Notes: a model not told the origin generated them from the letters alone. A stretch of DNA of 64,000 bases from Paenibacillus sp. FSL K6-0276 (GCF_037977235.1 NZ_CP150276.1:620001-684000); one strand, 5' to 3'; counted from the first letter of the stretch, positions 1 to 9,392 are shown. Translations and numbers: made by a program.

Positions 1-41
1 TTGACGCTATTAAAGTAAAGAGCATGAGGAATACATAAAAT

Positions 42-82
42 AAAGGCGAATTCTCACTCAGAATGGAGGGGAATTCGCCTTT
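42..82. terminator. Hairpin terminator
   Basis: A 12-bp perfect inverted repeat (AAAGGCGAATTC at 42-53, GAATTCGCCTTT at 71-82) separated by 17 bases. It has A-rich sequence before it and a short T run within its 3' arm, so it could serve either strand. It lies outside any gene, between the window edge and the marR-type gene, and probably ends a gene to the left of the window. Nothing else was recognised between 83 and 216. Confidence 0.55.
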
Positions 83-216
83 AGCTGTTTAAGCTCATTT
101 TACAGATTCTTAAAACACACGTTTTTCAGTGGCCTCGGCATATGCCGGTCGGGCTTCTTCGTGCGATAACAGCTTGTCTAACAAATATGAAGTAAAAAGC
201 AGCCTAGATTCTAGCC

Positions 217-684
217 CTACTTACGGGGAATAGGGGAAAGCTTCTCAGCTTGCAGACCCATCTTCTTGAGCAGAACAATCATTTGTTCCTTCTCTTCATC
301 ATTCAGTCCGCTGAAAGCAAGATGAAGACGCTCTGAGTATTTCGGATACATCTCATTCATGAGACGTTCGCCTTCCGCAGTCAGTTCCGCAAAAATCACC
401 CTACGATCACTTGGACAAGGCTTGCGCTGCAAATAGCCGCGTTCTTCGAGCTTGTCGATTACGTAAGTAACGTTGCCGCTTTGTAGCAGCAGTTTGGCGC
501 CAATTTGTTGAATTGGCTGTGGTCCCTTATAGTACAACACTTCCATGACTGCAAAGGCAGTAGGATTAAAACCTTCAATTTTGCTGCCGGTAACAGCATG
601 CTCATTAATACTCTTGAATGATTTGGCAAATACCCGGTACAAATGTAGAGTTAATTGTGTATCACGTTCATAAGATTGTATCAT
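217..684 (-). CDS. MarR family transcriptional regulator
   Basis: Winged-helix DNA-binding regulator of about 155 residues. The recognition region (QSGNVTYVIDKLEERGYL) and the wing (PSDRRVIFAELTAEG) match the MarR family pattern, followed by a C-terminal dimerisation helix. The frame stays open to 837, but the ATG at 684 follows a good GGTGGAG ribosome site and gives the usual family length, so that start is used. It is divergent from an MFS efflux gene whose leader holds a perfect inverted repeat at 985-1012. By analogy with MarR/MFS pairs it probably represses that exporter and perhaps itself; this is inference. The inducing ligand cannot be read from the sequence. Confidence 0.88.
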   Translation of the reverse strand: MIQSYERDTQLTLHLYRVFAKSFKSINEHAVTGSKIEGFNPTAFAVMEVLYYKGPQPIQQIGAKLLLQSGNVTYVIDKLEERGYLQRKPCPSDRRVIFAELTAEGERLMNEMYPKYSERLHLAFSGLNDEEKEQMIVLLKKMGLQAEKLSPIPRK

Positions 685-984
685 GCTTCTCCACCCTCTA
701 TCGTTAATCATGTGAACTCGTCGCACGTCTGTAATCATATTTATTAGTGCACGGTTTACCTGTGCAACGAACTTTGAGATAACAATAGAATACGTGAAAG
801 AGCGAATGAAGAACATGTGATTTGTCACAATGAGCAACTTTTAATTATTAAAAATCAAACAATTTTTTGAAGATGATGAAATTGGACGTTTTTTTGATTT
901 CAGTCTCTGAAAGGATAACAATTTCATCCTCCGGTTCAAGCGCTATTTACGCCTCTAGACGGATGAATGACAATCTCCAATATT

Positions 985-1012
985 TTACTATTACTTCATT
1001 GAGAAATAGTAA
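985..1012. promoter_or_regulatory. Inverted repeat in marR-MFS intergenic region, candidate operator
   Basis: Perfect 8-bp arms TTACTATT (985-992) and AATAGTAA (1005-1012), just upstream of the MFS ribosome site GGGGAGT (1014-1020). A second inverted repeat, GATGAAATT (875-883) and AATTTCATC (920-928), lies further upstream in the same 345-base divergent region. Either could be the operator of the MarR-type regulator, or the first could be a leader hairpin masking the ribosome site. Assignment is by position and symmetry only. Confidence 0.45.
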
Positions 1013-1029
1013 CGGGGAGTGAAGTGAAG

Positions 1030-2370
1030 ATGGAGGACCAGATTCATGATTTAAAAGAAAGTAAGCTAACCGCGAATAAGCCCTTCATGCTGCTTATCAC
1101 CGCACAGCTCGTATCGAATGTAGGGGACTGGTTGCATATACTAGCACTACTGACGATGGTAGGATTCAAATGGAATGCTACACCGTGGGAAATTACAACC
1201 CTATCTTTATGTATGGCCGTGCCTCTGCTGTTAGGAGGACCGTTTGCAGGCTATTTAAGCGATCGTTTCAACCGCAAGGCACTAATGATTGGTTCGGATA
1301 TAGCCCGTGTCGGGATTGTTGTCTGCTTGGTATTTGCAGGTTCACTGTGGCAGGTCTATGTGCTGCTGCTGGCTAAGGGATTTATGGATGTACTGTTCTC
1401 TCCGGCTAAAAGCGGAAAGATAAAGGAACTTGTTCCTGCGGCTCAGATGGATAAAGCCATGGCGCTTAGCTCATCGATAGAACAGATAACCAAAATTGTG
1501 GGTCCAGCTCTCGGTGGACTGCTGGTCGCAGCATTCAGCATAGCTGCTTGTTACATGATTGACTCAGCTACTTTCATTTTATCGGCGATCATTTTGCTTG
1601 GATTACCTCGCATAGCTGCGATAAAGAAGGAGGACGCGAAAGCAAGCACAGAGGAGACGGAGGTACGTAAATCCTTCCGCCAAGAAATGTCGGCTGGTCT
1701 GCATGTGATTGCAGGAATGCCTGTAGTGCTTTGCGGCATTGTTACGTTGGTGCTGGTGCTACTAATGCTGCAAATTGGTGACTCTCAGATTGTAACGTTA
1801 TTCCGGGAGATTCCAGGTGTGAATGGTGATTTGCTAGGCTGGTGTGTAGCGGCCAGTGGCTTTGGAACCTTGCTATCAACACTGCTTGTAAGCCGGATAG
1901 GCAGTGGCAAGCATCCGCTTATCTTTATGGGATTAGGGGCTGTAATAATGGGAGTCGTCTTCTCGAGTGCAGGGATCGTAACTGCTCACGGTCAGGCCGG
2001 AATCTGGATGAACATTGCTTTGTTTGGGTCCTTCATGTTTGCTGGTGTGGGTGCAGGACTAGCGTTTATACCCTTCAATTCGATGTTACAGCAACGGACA
2101 CCTGCAGAATATACGGGTCGTGTATTTGGGACCATAGGCAGTCTGACAAGCGCGGCGGTTATTCTAGGACCTGTAGCCGGTGGAGCATTAGTGACAGCAT
2201 CGGGTCCTGTGTCTGCTTTTATTCTATCTGGTCTGCTTACAGGACTACTGGGGCTGGGACTGTTAATGCTGCGTGGCAAAATTGAACGCCGGGATGAAGC
2301 TGCTATCAAGAAGCAGGAAGGAATAGTAGCGACGAATAACATAGACCTTGTAGGACAGACCTCCCTTTGA
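1030..2370 (+). CDS. MFS transporter, drug-efflux type (MFS_3/EntS-like)
   Basis: Integral membrane exporter of the major facilitator superfamily, about 446 residues with some 12 hydrophobic segments. The N-terminal helix carries QLVSNVGDWLHILAL and the loop between helices 2 and 3 has the family motif GYLSDRFNRKALMIG. The overall layout resembles the EntS-like branch. A GTG at 1024 is also possible, but the ATG at 1030 is better spaced (about 9 bases) from GGGGAGT at 1014-1020. It is divergent from the MarR-type gene, suggesting regulated efflux of a toxic compound (inference). The substrate is unknown. A hairpin terminator overlaps its stop codon. Confidence 0.88.
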   Translation: MEDQIHDLKESKLTANKPFMLLITAQLVSNVGDWLHILALLTMVGFKWNATPWEITTLSLCMAVPLLLGGPFAGYLSDRFNRKALMIGSDIARVGIVVCLVFAGSLWQVYVLLLAKGFMDVLFSPAKSGKIKELVPAAQMDKAMALSSSIEQITKIVGPALGGLLVAAFSIAACYMIDSATFILSAIILLGLPRIAAIKKEDAKASTEETEVRKSFRQEMSAGLHVIAGMPVVLCGIVTLVLVLLMLQIGDSQIVTLFREIPGVNGDLLGWCVAASGFGTLLSTLLVSRIGSGKHPLIFMGLGAVIMGVVFSSAGIVTAHGQAGIWMNIALFGSFMFAGVGAGLAFIPFNSMLQQRTPAEYTGRVFGTIGSLTSAAVILGPVAGGALVTASGPVSAFILSGLLTGLLGLGLLMLRGKIERRDEAAIKKQEGIVATNNIDLVGQTSL

Positions 2371-2385
2371 CGGGAGGTTTCTTTT
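2359..2385 (+). terminator. Rho-independent terminator after MFS gene
   Basis: ACCTCCC (2359-2365) pairs with GGGAGGT (2372-2378), with the loop spanning the TGA stop, followed by TTTCTTTTG. The stem overlaps the last codons of the transporter. Confidence 0.7.
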
Positions 2386-2571
2386 GTTTGCTATGAGAAG
2401 GGATGAGATAGTTATTGTGAAAAAAGCAGCTTGCAAATTTTCAGAAAGAATATATAGTACGATTAGATAAGTTGTCATTTCATCTGTTGACCATTAGAAT
2501 ATCATTCATATACGTAATAGAGAATGCAATTTATAATAATATGTATTAGAAATATCTAGGAGATGGAGAAT

Positions 2572-3312
2572 ATGGAGAAAGTAGAACTAACGGTGGATAC
2601 CGAGAGCTACGACGACATTGTGCTCGATGTTGAGATCGATGAGGCTGGCTATGAAGCGGGAGACCCTTGCATATTCGATATTTCATTTCAGGTGAAGCGA
2701 GGGCAGTTGCTCGGACTGATCGGACCTAACGGTGCTGGGAAAAGTACAACCATCAAGACACTGCTCGGGTTGCTGAAGAATACAAAGGCTAAGGTGTCCT
2801 TTAGTGGAGTTAATAAATCTTATGCTTATGTACCGGAGCAACCTGTGTTTTATGAGGATTTGACATTGTGGGAACATTTGGATTTGGCGGCCGCTGCCTA
2901 TGGACTGAAGTACGAGCAGTTCGAAGAAACTGTGGAGAGGCTGCTGAAGCAGTTTGGTATGGGCCATGTACGCAATGATCTTCCAGCCGGATTCTCTAAA
3001 GGCATGAAACAAAAAATGATGCTAATGCTTGGCTTTTTGGTACAGCCGGATGTTTATATTGTGGACGAGCCGTTTATCGGTTTAGATCCTCGCGCCACTA
3101 AAGATTTCCTGCGGCTGCTGGAAGCGGAGCGGAAGCGTGGAGCTGGTGTATTAATGTCAACGCATGTACTGGATACTGCAGAGAAGATATGCGATGATTT
3201 CGTGCTGATCTCCGGGGGGAAGGTTGCCGCCTCTGGAACACTCGAAGATATACGTGACTATGCTGGACTGCCGGAGGCGTCGTTGTTTGATTGCTTCGAC
3301 GAACTGACATGA
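2572..3312 (+). CDS. ABC transporter ATP-binding protein, EcsA-like
   Basis: Cytoplasmic ATPase subunit of an ABC exporter. Walker A GPNGAGKST is near residues 51-59, the ABC signature region reads AGFSKGMKQKMML, Walker B is VYIVDEPFIGLD, and the H-loop is MSTHVLD. An ATG at 2563 is in frame, but the second ATG at 2572 has AGGAG nine bases ahead and is preferred, giving 246 residues, close to B. subtilis EcsA. Its stop overlaps the start of the next gene by ATGA, so the ATPase and membrane partner are translationally coupled. In Bacillus, EcsAB affects secretion, competence and intramembrane proteolysis; that role here is carried over from the family. Confidence 0.88.
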   Translation: MEKVELTVDTESYDDIVLDVEIDEAGYEAGDPCIFDISFQVKRGQLLGLIGPNGAGKSTTIKTLLGLLKNTKAKVSFSGVNKSYAYVPEQPVFYEDLTLWEHLDLAAAAYGLKYEQFEETVERLLKQFGMGHVRNDLPAGFSKGMKQKMMLMLGFLVQPDVYIVDEPFIGLDPRATKDFLRLLEAERKRGAGVLMSTHVLDTAEKICDDFVLISGGKVAASGTLEDIRDYAGLPEASLFDCFDELT

Positions 3313-4571
3313 GTAAGCAGGGACAGCGGGCGTTTTCTTTTTCTAACTCCAAACAACTATTCAGACGTCGGCTATTCTCTCATTGGCGTGAGCAATCGGC
3401 TATTATCCGTACGGCGGCTGATTGGACCGTTCTCTTATATATTCTTATTCCCGGCGGACTGCTGGGAGGGCGTTTATATTACGGATTCTGGAACGAGGCG
3501 CTACCAGCTTGGACTGCAAATTTGCCGTTTATGCTCATTCCTTCATTATTAGTGCTCCTGATCTGCAACGGGGGATTGGTGCTATTATTGCAGGAAGGGG
3601 ATCTATTATTTCTTAGACAGCGGGAGCGATGGATAAATACGATCATATTTCGCGGATTGATCTACAGCCTGATTGTAACCTCGCTGAAGTTCTGTGTAGC
3701 TTTTGCACTATTGTTGCCTTTTCTTATTCGGGGATTTGAAATGACGTCATCGGAGGTATGGGCGCTGTTCGCTCTGACCTTGGCGTGCAGCTGGTGTGTT
3801 AAGTTACTTGGACATCTTGTAAAAGTTCAGAAGCAAGGTTGGCGGCGCTGGCTGTGGCTGTTTCTGGCGATCTCAGTTCCGAACGCTATTTTTTTCAGAG
3901 TAGCTATCCTTTGGATTGATCGCCCGCTCTTCATACTGTTGAGTGCGGTTCTATTTACTGTCGTTGCAATAATAGCTTTCCGGCGGCGTTTAGTGATGCG
4001 CGGGACATTCATGAACGATGTCCGCGAAGACTACAAGCAGCGGATGAAGATAGCGGCCCTATTGCTCCGCAATGTTCTGGATAAACCTCGCCCGACTCGC
4101 CATAAGCCGTGGATTTTCCGGAAGTCACAGCCTTTACTTAAATCAAAGACTGCCGAGAGCCGTTTCTCTGCGGCAGCGATTAAGGCACTCGTACGGAATC
4201 CAGCCCATTTGAAGCTCTACTTAGCCTTTACAGCTGTGTCCGCCGTAGCGATCCTCATCATTCCATCGGGATTTAAATGGCTGGGATTTGTAGTATTAAC
4301 ATCTCTCATGACCTTTTGGCTGTTCTCGTTCTGGTCGCTCTTTGCTGGAGATGATTTCGTTGGAATACTACCGTTTACGAAAGAACAAAAAGCTGAAGCG
4401 GGTATGCATGCAGTCCCTATCCTATTGCTTCCCTTTACAATGATTTGTTCTGCTATAATCTGTCTTTCGTTATATAGTTGGTATGGGCTCGTACTGTTCG
4501 TTCCGGTTGGATACATGGTGGGACTCTTTATAAGTAGAATATTTGGTACGTTTCGCTTAGGGAAAGAATAA
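3309..4571 (+). CDS. ABC transporter permease, EcsB-like
   Basis: Membrane partner of the preceding ATPase, about 420 residues with hydrophobic segments clustered at residues 45-180, 200-225 and 305-415. The central cytoplasmic region is basic and contains KPWIFRKSQPLLK, the kind of stretch seen in EcsB proteins. A TTG start at 3291 is open, but ATG 3309 overlaps the ecsA stop (ATGA) and is the natural coupled start; no strong ribosome site is needed. EcsB assignment rests on length, topology and pairing and is fairly but not fully certain. A strong bidirectional terminator follows. Confidence 0.82.
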   Translation: MSKQGQRAFSFSNSKQLFRRRLFSHWREQSAIIRTAADWTVLLYILIPGGLLGGRLYYGFWNEALPAWTANLPFMLIPSLLVLLICNGGLVLLLQEGDLLFLRQRERWINTIIFRGLIYSLIVTSLKFCVAFALLLPFLIRGFEMTSSEVWALFALTLACSWCVKLLGHLVKVQKQGWRRWLWLFLAISVPNAIFFRVAILWIDRPLFILLSAVLFTVVAIIAFRRRLVMRGTFMNDVREDYKQRMKIAALLLRNVLDKPRPTRHKPWIFRKSQPLLKSKTAESRFSAAAIKALVRNPAHLKLYLAFTAVSAVAILIIPSGFKWLGFVVLTSLMTFWLFSFWSLFAGDDFVGILPFTKEQKAEAGMHAVPILLLPFTMICSAIICLSLYSWYGLVLFVPVGYMVGLFISRIFGTFRLGKE

Positions 4572-4581
4572 TAGATAGAAC

Positions 4582-4622
4582 AACAGCGTGACTTGAGAAG
4601 CATCTCAAGTCACGCTGTTTTT
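4582..4622. terminator. Bidirectional terminator between ecsB and the flavoprotein gene
   Basis: Long near-perfect stem: CAGCGTGACTTGAGA pairs with TCTCAAGTCACGCTG across a 4-base loop, flanked by AA on the left and TTTTTAG on the right. It serves the convergent genes on both sides. Confidence 0.85.
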
Positions 4623-4634
4623 AGTTGTATTGAA

Positions 4635-5903
4635 TTACCTCAGTCGAAGGTCAGCAGCGTGTTTGCCTGCTGTATATCCGGTAGAGAAGGCGGCTGTAAT
4701 ATTGTAGCCACCAGTGTAACCATGAATATCGAGTACCTCTCCGCAGAAGAATAGCCCTTGCATAAGCTTAGATTCCATTCTTTTGGGATCGATCTCCTTC
4801 AGATTTACCCCGCCGCCCGTAACAAAGGCTTCGGATAAAGAGCGGGTACCGTGTACATAAACGGGCATCCGTTTCAAGATACCTGCTAGCGCAAGCAATC
4901 CATTCTTGGATACATGATGGCCCGTTATATCTCCATCCAAGTCAGCTTTAGCTAACAAGAGGGGGATGAGACGTTCTGGCAGTAGCCCCTTCAGCGAATT
5001 GCGGATTGCTTTCTTCGGCTCCTGCTCCAGCTTGTCCTGCAGCAGTGATTCCACTTCTTGTGAGTTCAAATCAGGGAAGAGGTCGACGGACATCTCAACA
5101 GTGTCTATGCCAGATTTACGCTGGACCTGTCTCAGAAATTGGCTGCAGCGCAGTGCAATTGGGCCAGATAATCCAAAGTGGGTGAAAATCATATCTCCAC
5201 GATGGGAGATGACCTTCTTTCCTTTGGGATTCCAGACAGTAAGCGCAACATCGCGTAGCGACAGTCCTTGCAGCTCACCGGACTTGATCCACTCTTCTCG
5301 TGAAAGTATCGGAACCTCAGTCGGGAACAGCTCCGTAATCGTATGTCCTGCGGCTTCCGCCCAAGGGTAGCCATCTCCAGTCGAACCGGTCTGTGGTACA
5401 GACTTCCCTCCAGTGGCGATGATGACAGCAGAGCAGGAGAAGGACTTACCTGAGCTCAGCCGGACTCCTTTAACAGTACCTTCATTATATAGCACTTCTG
5501 AGACGGGGCTGTCCGTCATAATCTGCACGCCTAGACTCCGTACTTTGTTAATCAAGGTGGAGACGACGCTGGAGGCCTTATCTGAAACGGGAAACATCCG
5601 TCCGTTGTCTTCTTCCTTTAATGCAATGCCTAAGCCTTCAAAAAAGGCAATGATGTCCTGATTATTAAAATGGTCGAAGGCGCTATACAAAAAACGTCCG
5701 TTTCCCGGGATATGGGAGATTAACTCGTCTCTCTCCTTGACGTTCGTTACATTGCAGCGTCCGCCACCAGATATTCCGAGTTTTCGTCCTAGCTTGGCTC
5801 CCTTGTCGATTAGTAGTACGGATGCCCCGTGTTCTGCTGCGGCCACGCTTGCCATCAATCCCGAAGGGCCGCCCCCTATGACGATCACATCGTAGTTGCT
5901 CAT
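4635..5903 (-). CDS. BaiN/HI0933-family FAD-dependent oxidoreductase
   Basis: Flavoprotein of 422 residues. The N-terminal dinucleotide-binding motif is VIGGGPSGLMASVAAAEHG, a GGGRCNVTN segment follows near residue 47, GGKSVPQTGSTGDGY lies mid-protein, and the C-terminal signature is GGVNLKEIDP followed by FFCGEVLDIHGYTGGYN. These are diagnostic of the HI0933/BaiN (RdsA) family. Members are annotated as NAD(P)/FAD-dependent oxidoreductases; the physiological substrate in Bacilli is not settled. The ATG at 5903 has AAGGAG about 9 bases upstream on the minus strand. It appears monocistronic. Confidence 0.85.
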   Translation of the reverse strand: MSNYDVIVIGGGPSGLMASVAAAEHGASVLLIDKGAKLGRKLGISGGGRCNVTNVKERDELISHIPGNGRFLYSAFDHFNNQDIIAFFEGLGIALKEEDNGRMFPVSDKASSVVSTLINKVRSLGVQIMTDSPVSEVLYNEGTVKGVRLSSGKSFSCSAVIIATGGKSVPQTGSTGDGYPWAEAAGHTITELFPTEVPILSREEWIKSGELQGLSLRDVALTVWNPKGKKVISHRGDMIFTHFGLSGPIALRCSQFLRQVQRKSGIDTVEMSVDLFPDLNSQEVESLLQDKLEQEPKKAIRNSLKGLLPERLIPLLLAKADLDGDITGHHVSKNGLLALAGILKRMPVYVHGTRSLSEAFVTGGGVNLKEIDPKRMESKLMQGLFFCGEVLDIHGYTGGYNITAAFSTGYTAGKHAADLRLR

Positions 5904-6081
5904 GAAATTATACTCCTTTACATGTTAAGACACGGGTGATACTCCGTGTTTTCCTAACGGAATCATACCATTCTGACTCTCATGTAACCAGTCTTGTCCG
6001 CCGGCTTCGTGATAATCGTTGTCAGGAGAGTGATCCTGTGCTTTAATCTAGACATGTAGGGGAATTTGTCCATTTTGGGGT

Positions 6082-7803
6082 GTGATTGTAATTATTGGCG
6101 CAATTAAGGATATTTTATTGCAAATATCGGCAGCATGCTCCTTTCTTTTTCTGATTCAATGGTGGGTGGACCGAGGGCTTGTGGCTCGAAAAAAAGGTGT
6201 TTTCCTGGATAATCAAACCTTTTTGGTTTTCGCGTGTACGCTAAGCTTGATCCTGTGCTCTCTTCTCTCGACGACTTTATTCGGTATTACTTATTTGAAT
6301 TTAGGAATGCTCCCTGCTTACATTGGGATTTTATATGGAACTTTACGTTCAGGCATTCTGCTGTCCATCTTTTTTCTCGTCTGTAATATTTTCATTTCAG
6401 AGCCAACAGGAATAAGTAATATGATATTAAATTCAGGAATATTATTATATCCGTTGCTGTTTGGGATAGCTAAGCCTTTTAAGAAAGGCACAGTGGTAGA
6501 GAAGATAGGTATGTTATGGATGGTTCTTTGTCCGAATATGTTGTTCATTGCACTTGTACCTATTATAGGTGGAAAAAATATATATGAAGCCCATTCTAGC
6601 GAGTCGTTTTTGATTACTGTGTATCTTTTTTTCACCATCGCGTTGGGCGGTATTTTTGTGTATTTTGTTGAAATGGTCTGGAGTAGATGGCAGGCAAAAG
6701 TACAAATGGAAAGTATAAGTGATAATTTTCAGTGGGAGTCTGAGAAGCTGCAGCAGATTACAAATGTAGTGCCCCTCAGTATTATGTCCCTGGATGATCA
6801 CGGAGTTGTGACTGACCTTAATGATTGTATGTTGGGAATGATAAGAATTCATTATCCCAATTTGAGAAGGGAAGATATTATTGACAAGCCGGTCAGGGGA
6901 TTTTTTAACGGTTCAGCGGATGCTGAGGCATATATGCGGGTACGGGATAACATTCAGCATAAACGGCGTTCCCATGAACGAATGATTCATGGCTCGCGGA
7001 TTTATCGAATTTATTCAGCACCGCTAGTACATAAGAACATAGAATTATCTGGTGGAGTGGTACTCATTGCGCAGGATATTACTAATGAAGTGAAACTTCG
7101 CTCAGAGCTGGATCATGTGGAACGTTTGAGCTTGGTAGGGCAGATGGCAGCTGGAATTACCCATGAGATTCGTAATCCTATGGCGGTAGTTCGTGGATTT
7201 TTGCAGCTGATGAGAGAAAAAAGTTCAGATGATTTGGATTCTTATTATCAGATCGTGCTCGAGGAGTTGGATCGGGCGAATAGCATTATTAATGATTTCC
7301 TATCACTGGCGCAGAGCCGGATTTCTGATAAGGAGAAGGTGCTATTACACCGTATTATAGAAGAAGTTAGTCCGCTGCTATGGGCTGATGCTAATCTTCG
7401 TGGTCAAAGTGTTGAGCTAAAGCTGAACGCATCACTTCACGAATTGGAGTTAAACGTTCGGGAAATAAAGCAGCTCATCCTTAATTTAGGACGCAACAGT
7501 ATGGAAGCTATGGGACCTAAAGGGGTCTTGACACTTGAAACACATAGTACTCAGGATAAAGTGGAGCTGATTGTAAGGGATAGAGGAATCGGCATCTCGG
7601 AAAGTCAACGAGAGAAGTTGTTTTCACCCTTTTTTACAACGAAAAGTGAGGGAACAGGTCTAGGGTTATCCTTGTGTCACAGTATTGTGGAACGGCATAA
7701 CGGTAAAATAAATGTAGAGTCTGTAGAAGGAGAGGGTACGGTATTTACCATCTCATTCCCTTTAGTAAAGGAAGAATATATCGGAGCAACGCTTGCGGAT
7801 TGA
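6082..7803 (+). CDS. Membrane sensor histidine kinase, sporulation-kinase-like
   Basis: Orphan sensor kinase of about 573 residues. Residues 1-200 contain six or so hydrophobic segments (5TM/LytS-like sensor region). Residues 215-345 resemble a PAS domain. The phosphoacceptor H-box is AAGITHEIRNPMAVVRGF near residue 357, followed by N, G1 (DRGIGI) and G2 (GTGLGLSLCHSIVERHNG) boxes of the ATPase domain. The H-box style matches KinB/KinE-type kinases feeding the Spo0 phosphorelay. No response regulator is adjacent, which fits a phosphorelay kinase. The start is a GTG after TTTTGGGGT; the ribosome site is weak and the exact start uncertain. Confidence 0.83.
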   Translation: MIVIIGAIKDILLQISAACSFLFLIQWWVDRGLVARKKGVFLDNQTFLVFACTLSLILCSLLSTTLFGITYLNLGMLPAYIGILYGTLRSGILLSIFFLVCNIFISEPTGISNMILNSGILLYPLLFGIAKPFKKGTVVEKIGMLWMVLCPNMLFIALVPIIGGKNIYEAHSSESFLITVYLFFTIALGGIFVYFVEMVWSRWQAKVQMESISDNFQWESEKLQQITNVVPLSIMSLDDHGVVTDLNDCMLGMIRIHYPNLRREDIIDKPVRGFFNGSADAEAYMRVRDNIQHKRRSHERMIHGSRIYRIYSAPLVHKNIELSGGVVLIAQDITNEVKLRSELDHVERLSLVGQMAAGITHEIRNPMAVVRGFLQLMREKSSDDLDSYYQIVLEELDRANSIINDFLSLAQSRISDKEKVLLHRIIEEVSPLLWADANLRGQSVELKLNASLHELELNVREIKQLILNLGRNSMEAMGPKGVLTLETHSTQDKVELIVRDRGIGISESQREKLFSPFFTTKSEGTGLGLSLCHSIVERHNGKINVESVEGEGTVFTISFPLVKEEYIGATLAD

Positions 7804-7821
7804 ATGATACTGTAGCATCTC

Positions 7822-7849
7822 TTGCTTTCACAGAGTATGAATGTATAAT
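7822..7849 (+). promoter_or_regulatory. SigA-type promoter of the bacilliredoxin gene
   Basis: TTGCTT at 7822-7827 and a perfect TATAAT at 7844-7849, spaced by 16 bases, about 70 bases ahead of the bacilliredoxin start. Confidence 0.6.
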
Positions 7850-7917
7850 AAAGTTAGTAAGTACTGCTGTAATGTTATCTGACAAAACAGTTAAATAGTG
7901 AAGGAGAGTGCAGAGAA

Positions 7918-8352
7918 ATGTCCATGTCTTTTAATCAATATATGAGAGATTCAATTCAGCCTATGCGTGATGACCTGACAAGCATTGGGTTTCAGGAGCT
8001 TATGACTCCAGAAGAGGTGGAAGCCACTCTTCCTACCGCAAAGGGTACGGCGCTTGTAGTCGTGAATTCGGTCTGTGGTTGTGCCGCTGGACAATGTCGT
8101 CCTGGTGTAGCTCAGGCATTGCAAAATGAAATCGCTCCGGATCACTTGTTCACAGTGTTTGCAGGTCAAGAGAAAGAAGCCACTGCTAAAGCACGTGAAT
8201 ATTTTGCTCCTTATCCGCCATCTTCACCTTCCATCGCATTGATGAAGGATGGAGAGCTCGTTCACTTTATTGAACGCCATAGTGTAGAAAATCGATCGGC
8301 TGCTGAAATCGCTGCTGAATTGAAAGAAGTCTTTGATCGTTTTTGCCAGTAA
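7918..8352 (+). CDS. Bacilliredoxin BrxA/BrxB (YphP/YqiW family)
   Basis: Small thioredoxin-fold protein of 144 residues that removes bacillithiol from bacillithiolated proteins in Firmicutes. The active-site signature is NSVCGCAAGQCRPG near residues 43-56, with the CGC motif typical of the family. It matches BrxA/BrxB in length and in the C-terminal sequence LMKDGELVHFIERH. Which paralogue (BrxA or BrxB) is not resolved. AAGGAG at 7901-7906 supports the ATG. It has its own promoter and terminator, so it is probably monocistronic. Its presence implies the organism makes bacillithiol. Confidence 0.93.
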   Translation: MSMSFNQYMRDSIQPMRDDLTSIGFQELMTPEEVEATLPTAKGTALVVVNSVCGCAAGQCRPGVAQALQNEIAPDHLFTVFAGQEKEATAKAREYFAPYPPSSPSIALMKDGELVHFIERHSVENRSAAEIAAELKEVFDRFCQ

Positions 8353-8371
8353 AAACAGTTATTCCATATAA

Positions 8372-8408
8372 TCTCGCATCAGTCAGTAATTCGGCTGTTG
8401 CGGGATTT
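8372..8408 (+). terminator. Terminator after bacilliredoxin gene
   Basis: Imperfect stem pairing AATCTCGCA with TGCGGGATT around a loop of about 18 bases, followed by TTTTTC. Confidence 0.55.
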
Positions 8409-8521
8409 TTCAAAATATAAGAGCGATAATGGGATAGAATATACTTAGAAGCATAGAGCTTCACTTGGTATGGATATTTTGATGGATATGGAACCATTTC
8501 TGATGGAACGGGGTGTGGTTT

Positions 8522-9331
8522 GTGAGTTTACAGGAAGAAATTATTGCTGACCTTGGCGTGAAGCCAACGATTGATGTAGAAGCAGAGGTGCGTAAACGAG
8601 TTGATTTCTTAAAATCGTACGTGCTGAAGGCAGGTGCCAAGGGATTATTGATCGCTATTAGTGGCGGGGTGGACAGCGCGGTAGCTGCGGGCCTTTGTAA
8701 ACAGGCTACGGACGAGCTGTCGGCACAGGAAGGCACAGAGTATATTACGCTTGGCGTATTCCAGCCATATGGTGTTCAAGAGGATATCCAGCACAGTTAC
8801 GATGTCGCAAAAGCTTTTAATCTAACCCATACAGTGGAGACTAATATCGAGGAAGCTGTAAATGAAATTGCGCTTGAAGTTGAGCATAGTCTCAAGTCAC
8901 TCGGCCAGCATCGCCATATGACGCATCAAGGCAAGGGAAATGTTAAAGCGAGAACACGTATGGTTATGCAATATGCGCTCTCCTTTGAGAATAATCTGAT
9001 TGTAGTTGGAACGGATCATGCTTCTGAAGCCATTACGGGCTTCTACACCAAGTGGGGGGATGGCGCTGTAGATATTACACCTCTATCTACACTTAACAAA
9101 CGTCAGGTTCGTCAATTAGCAGCTCATATTGGTGTACCTGCGGATATTGTCACAAAAGCACCTACGGCAGGATTGTGGCCGGGGCAGACGGATGAAACCG
9201 AGCTGGGCATTACTTATGACGATAATAGCGACTATCTGGAAGGCAAACAGGTTAACCCTGAGGTAGCGGAGAAACTCGAGAATTATTACCGGAGAACGGC
9301 GCATAAGCGCAATGTCATTCCTGGAATTTAG
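8522..9331 (+). CDS. nadE: Ammonia-dependent NAD+ synthetase
   Basis: Catalyses the last step of NAD synthesis, ATP-dependent amidation of nicotinate adenine dinucleotide. The PP-loop is ISGGVDSA near residue 45. GTDHASEAITGFYTKWGDG and APTAGLWPGQTDE are characteristic of the short NH3-dependent enzymes, and no glutaminase domain is present. The frame opens at a GTG at 8513, but the GTG at 8522 gives MSLQEEIIADL, aligning with known NadE N-termini, with GGGGTG six bases upstream. It is 269 residues long, the usual size. A strong terminator follows. Confidence 0.96.
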   Translation: MSLQEEIIADLGVKPTIDVEAEVRKRVDFLKSYVLKAGAKGLLIAISGGVDSAVAAGLCKQATDELSAQEGTEYITLGVFQPYGVQEDIQHSYDVAKAFNLTHTVETNIEEAVNEIALEVEHSLKSLGQHRHMTHQGKGNVKARTRMVMQYALSFENNLIVVGTDHASEAITGFYTKWGDGAVDITPLSTLNKRQVRQLAAHIGVPADIVTKAPTAGLWPGQTDETELGITYDDNSDYLEGKQVNPEVAEKLENYYRRTAHKRNVIPGI

Positions 9332-9346
9332 AATACGTTGAACTAG

Positions 9347-9392
9347 AAACCGCCACGGGGTCTGCGTAGTTGCAGAACTCGTGGCGGTTTTT
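9347..9392 (+). terminator. Terminator after nadE
   Basis: Stem AAACCGCCACG / CGTGGCGGTTT with an inner loop that itself can fold (CTGCG...TGCAG), followed by TTTTT. The A-rich left flank could also serve the minus-strand hydrolase gene. Confidence 0.8.
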
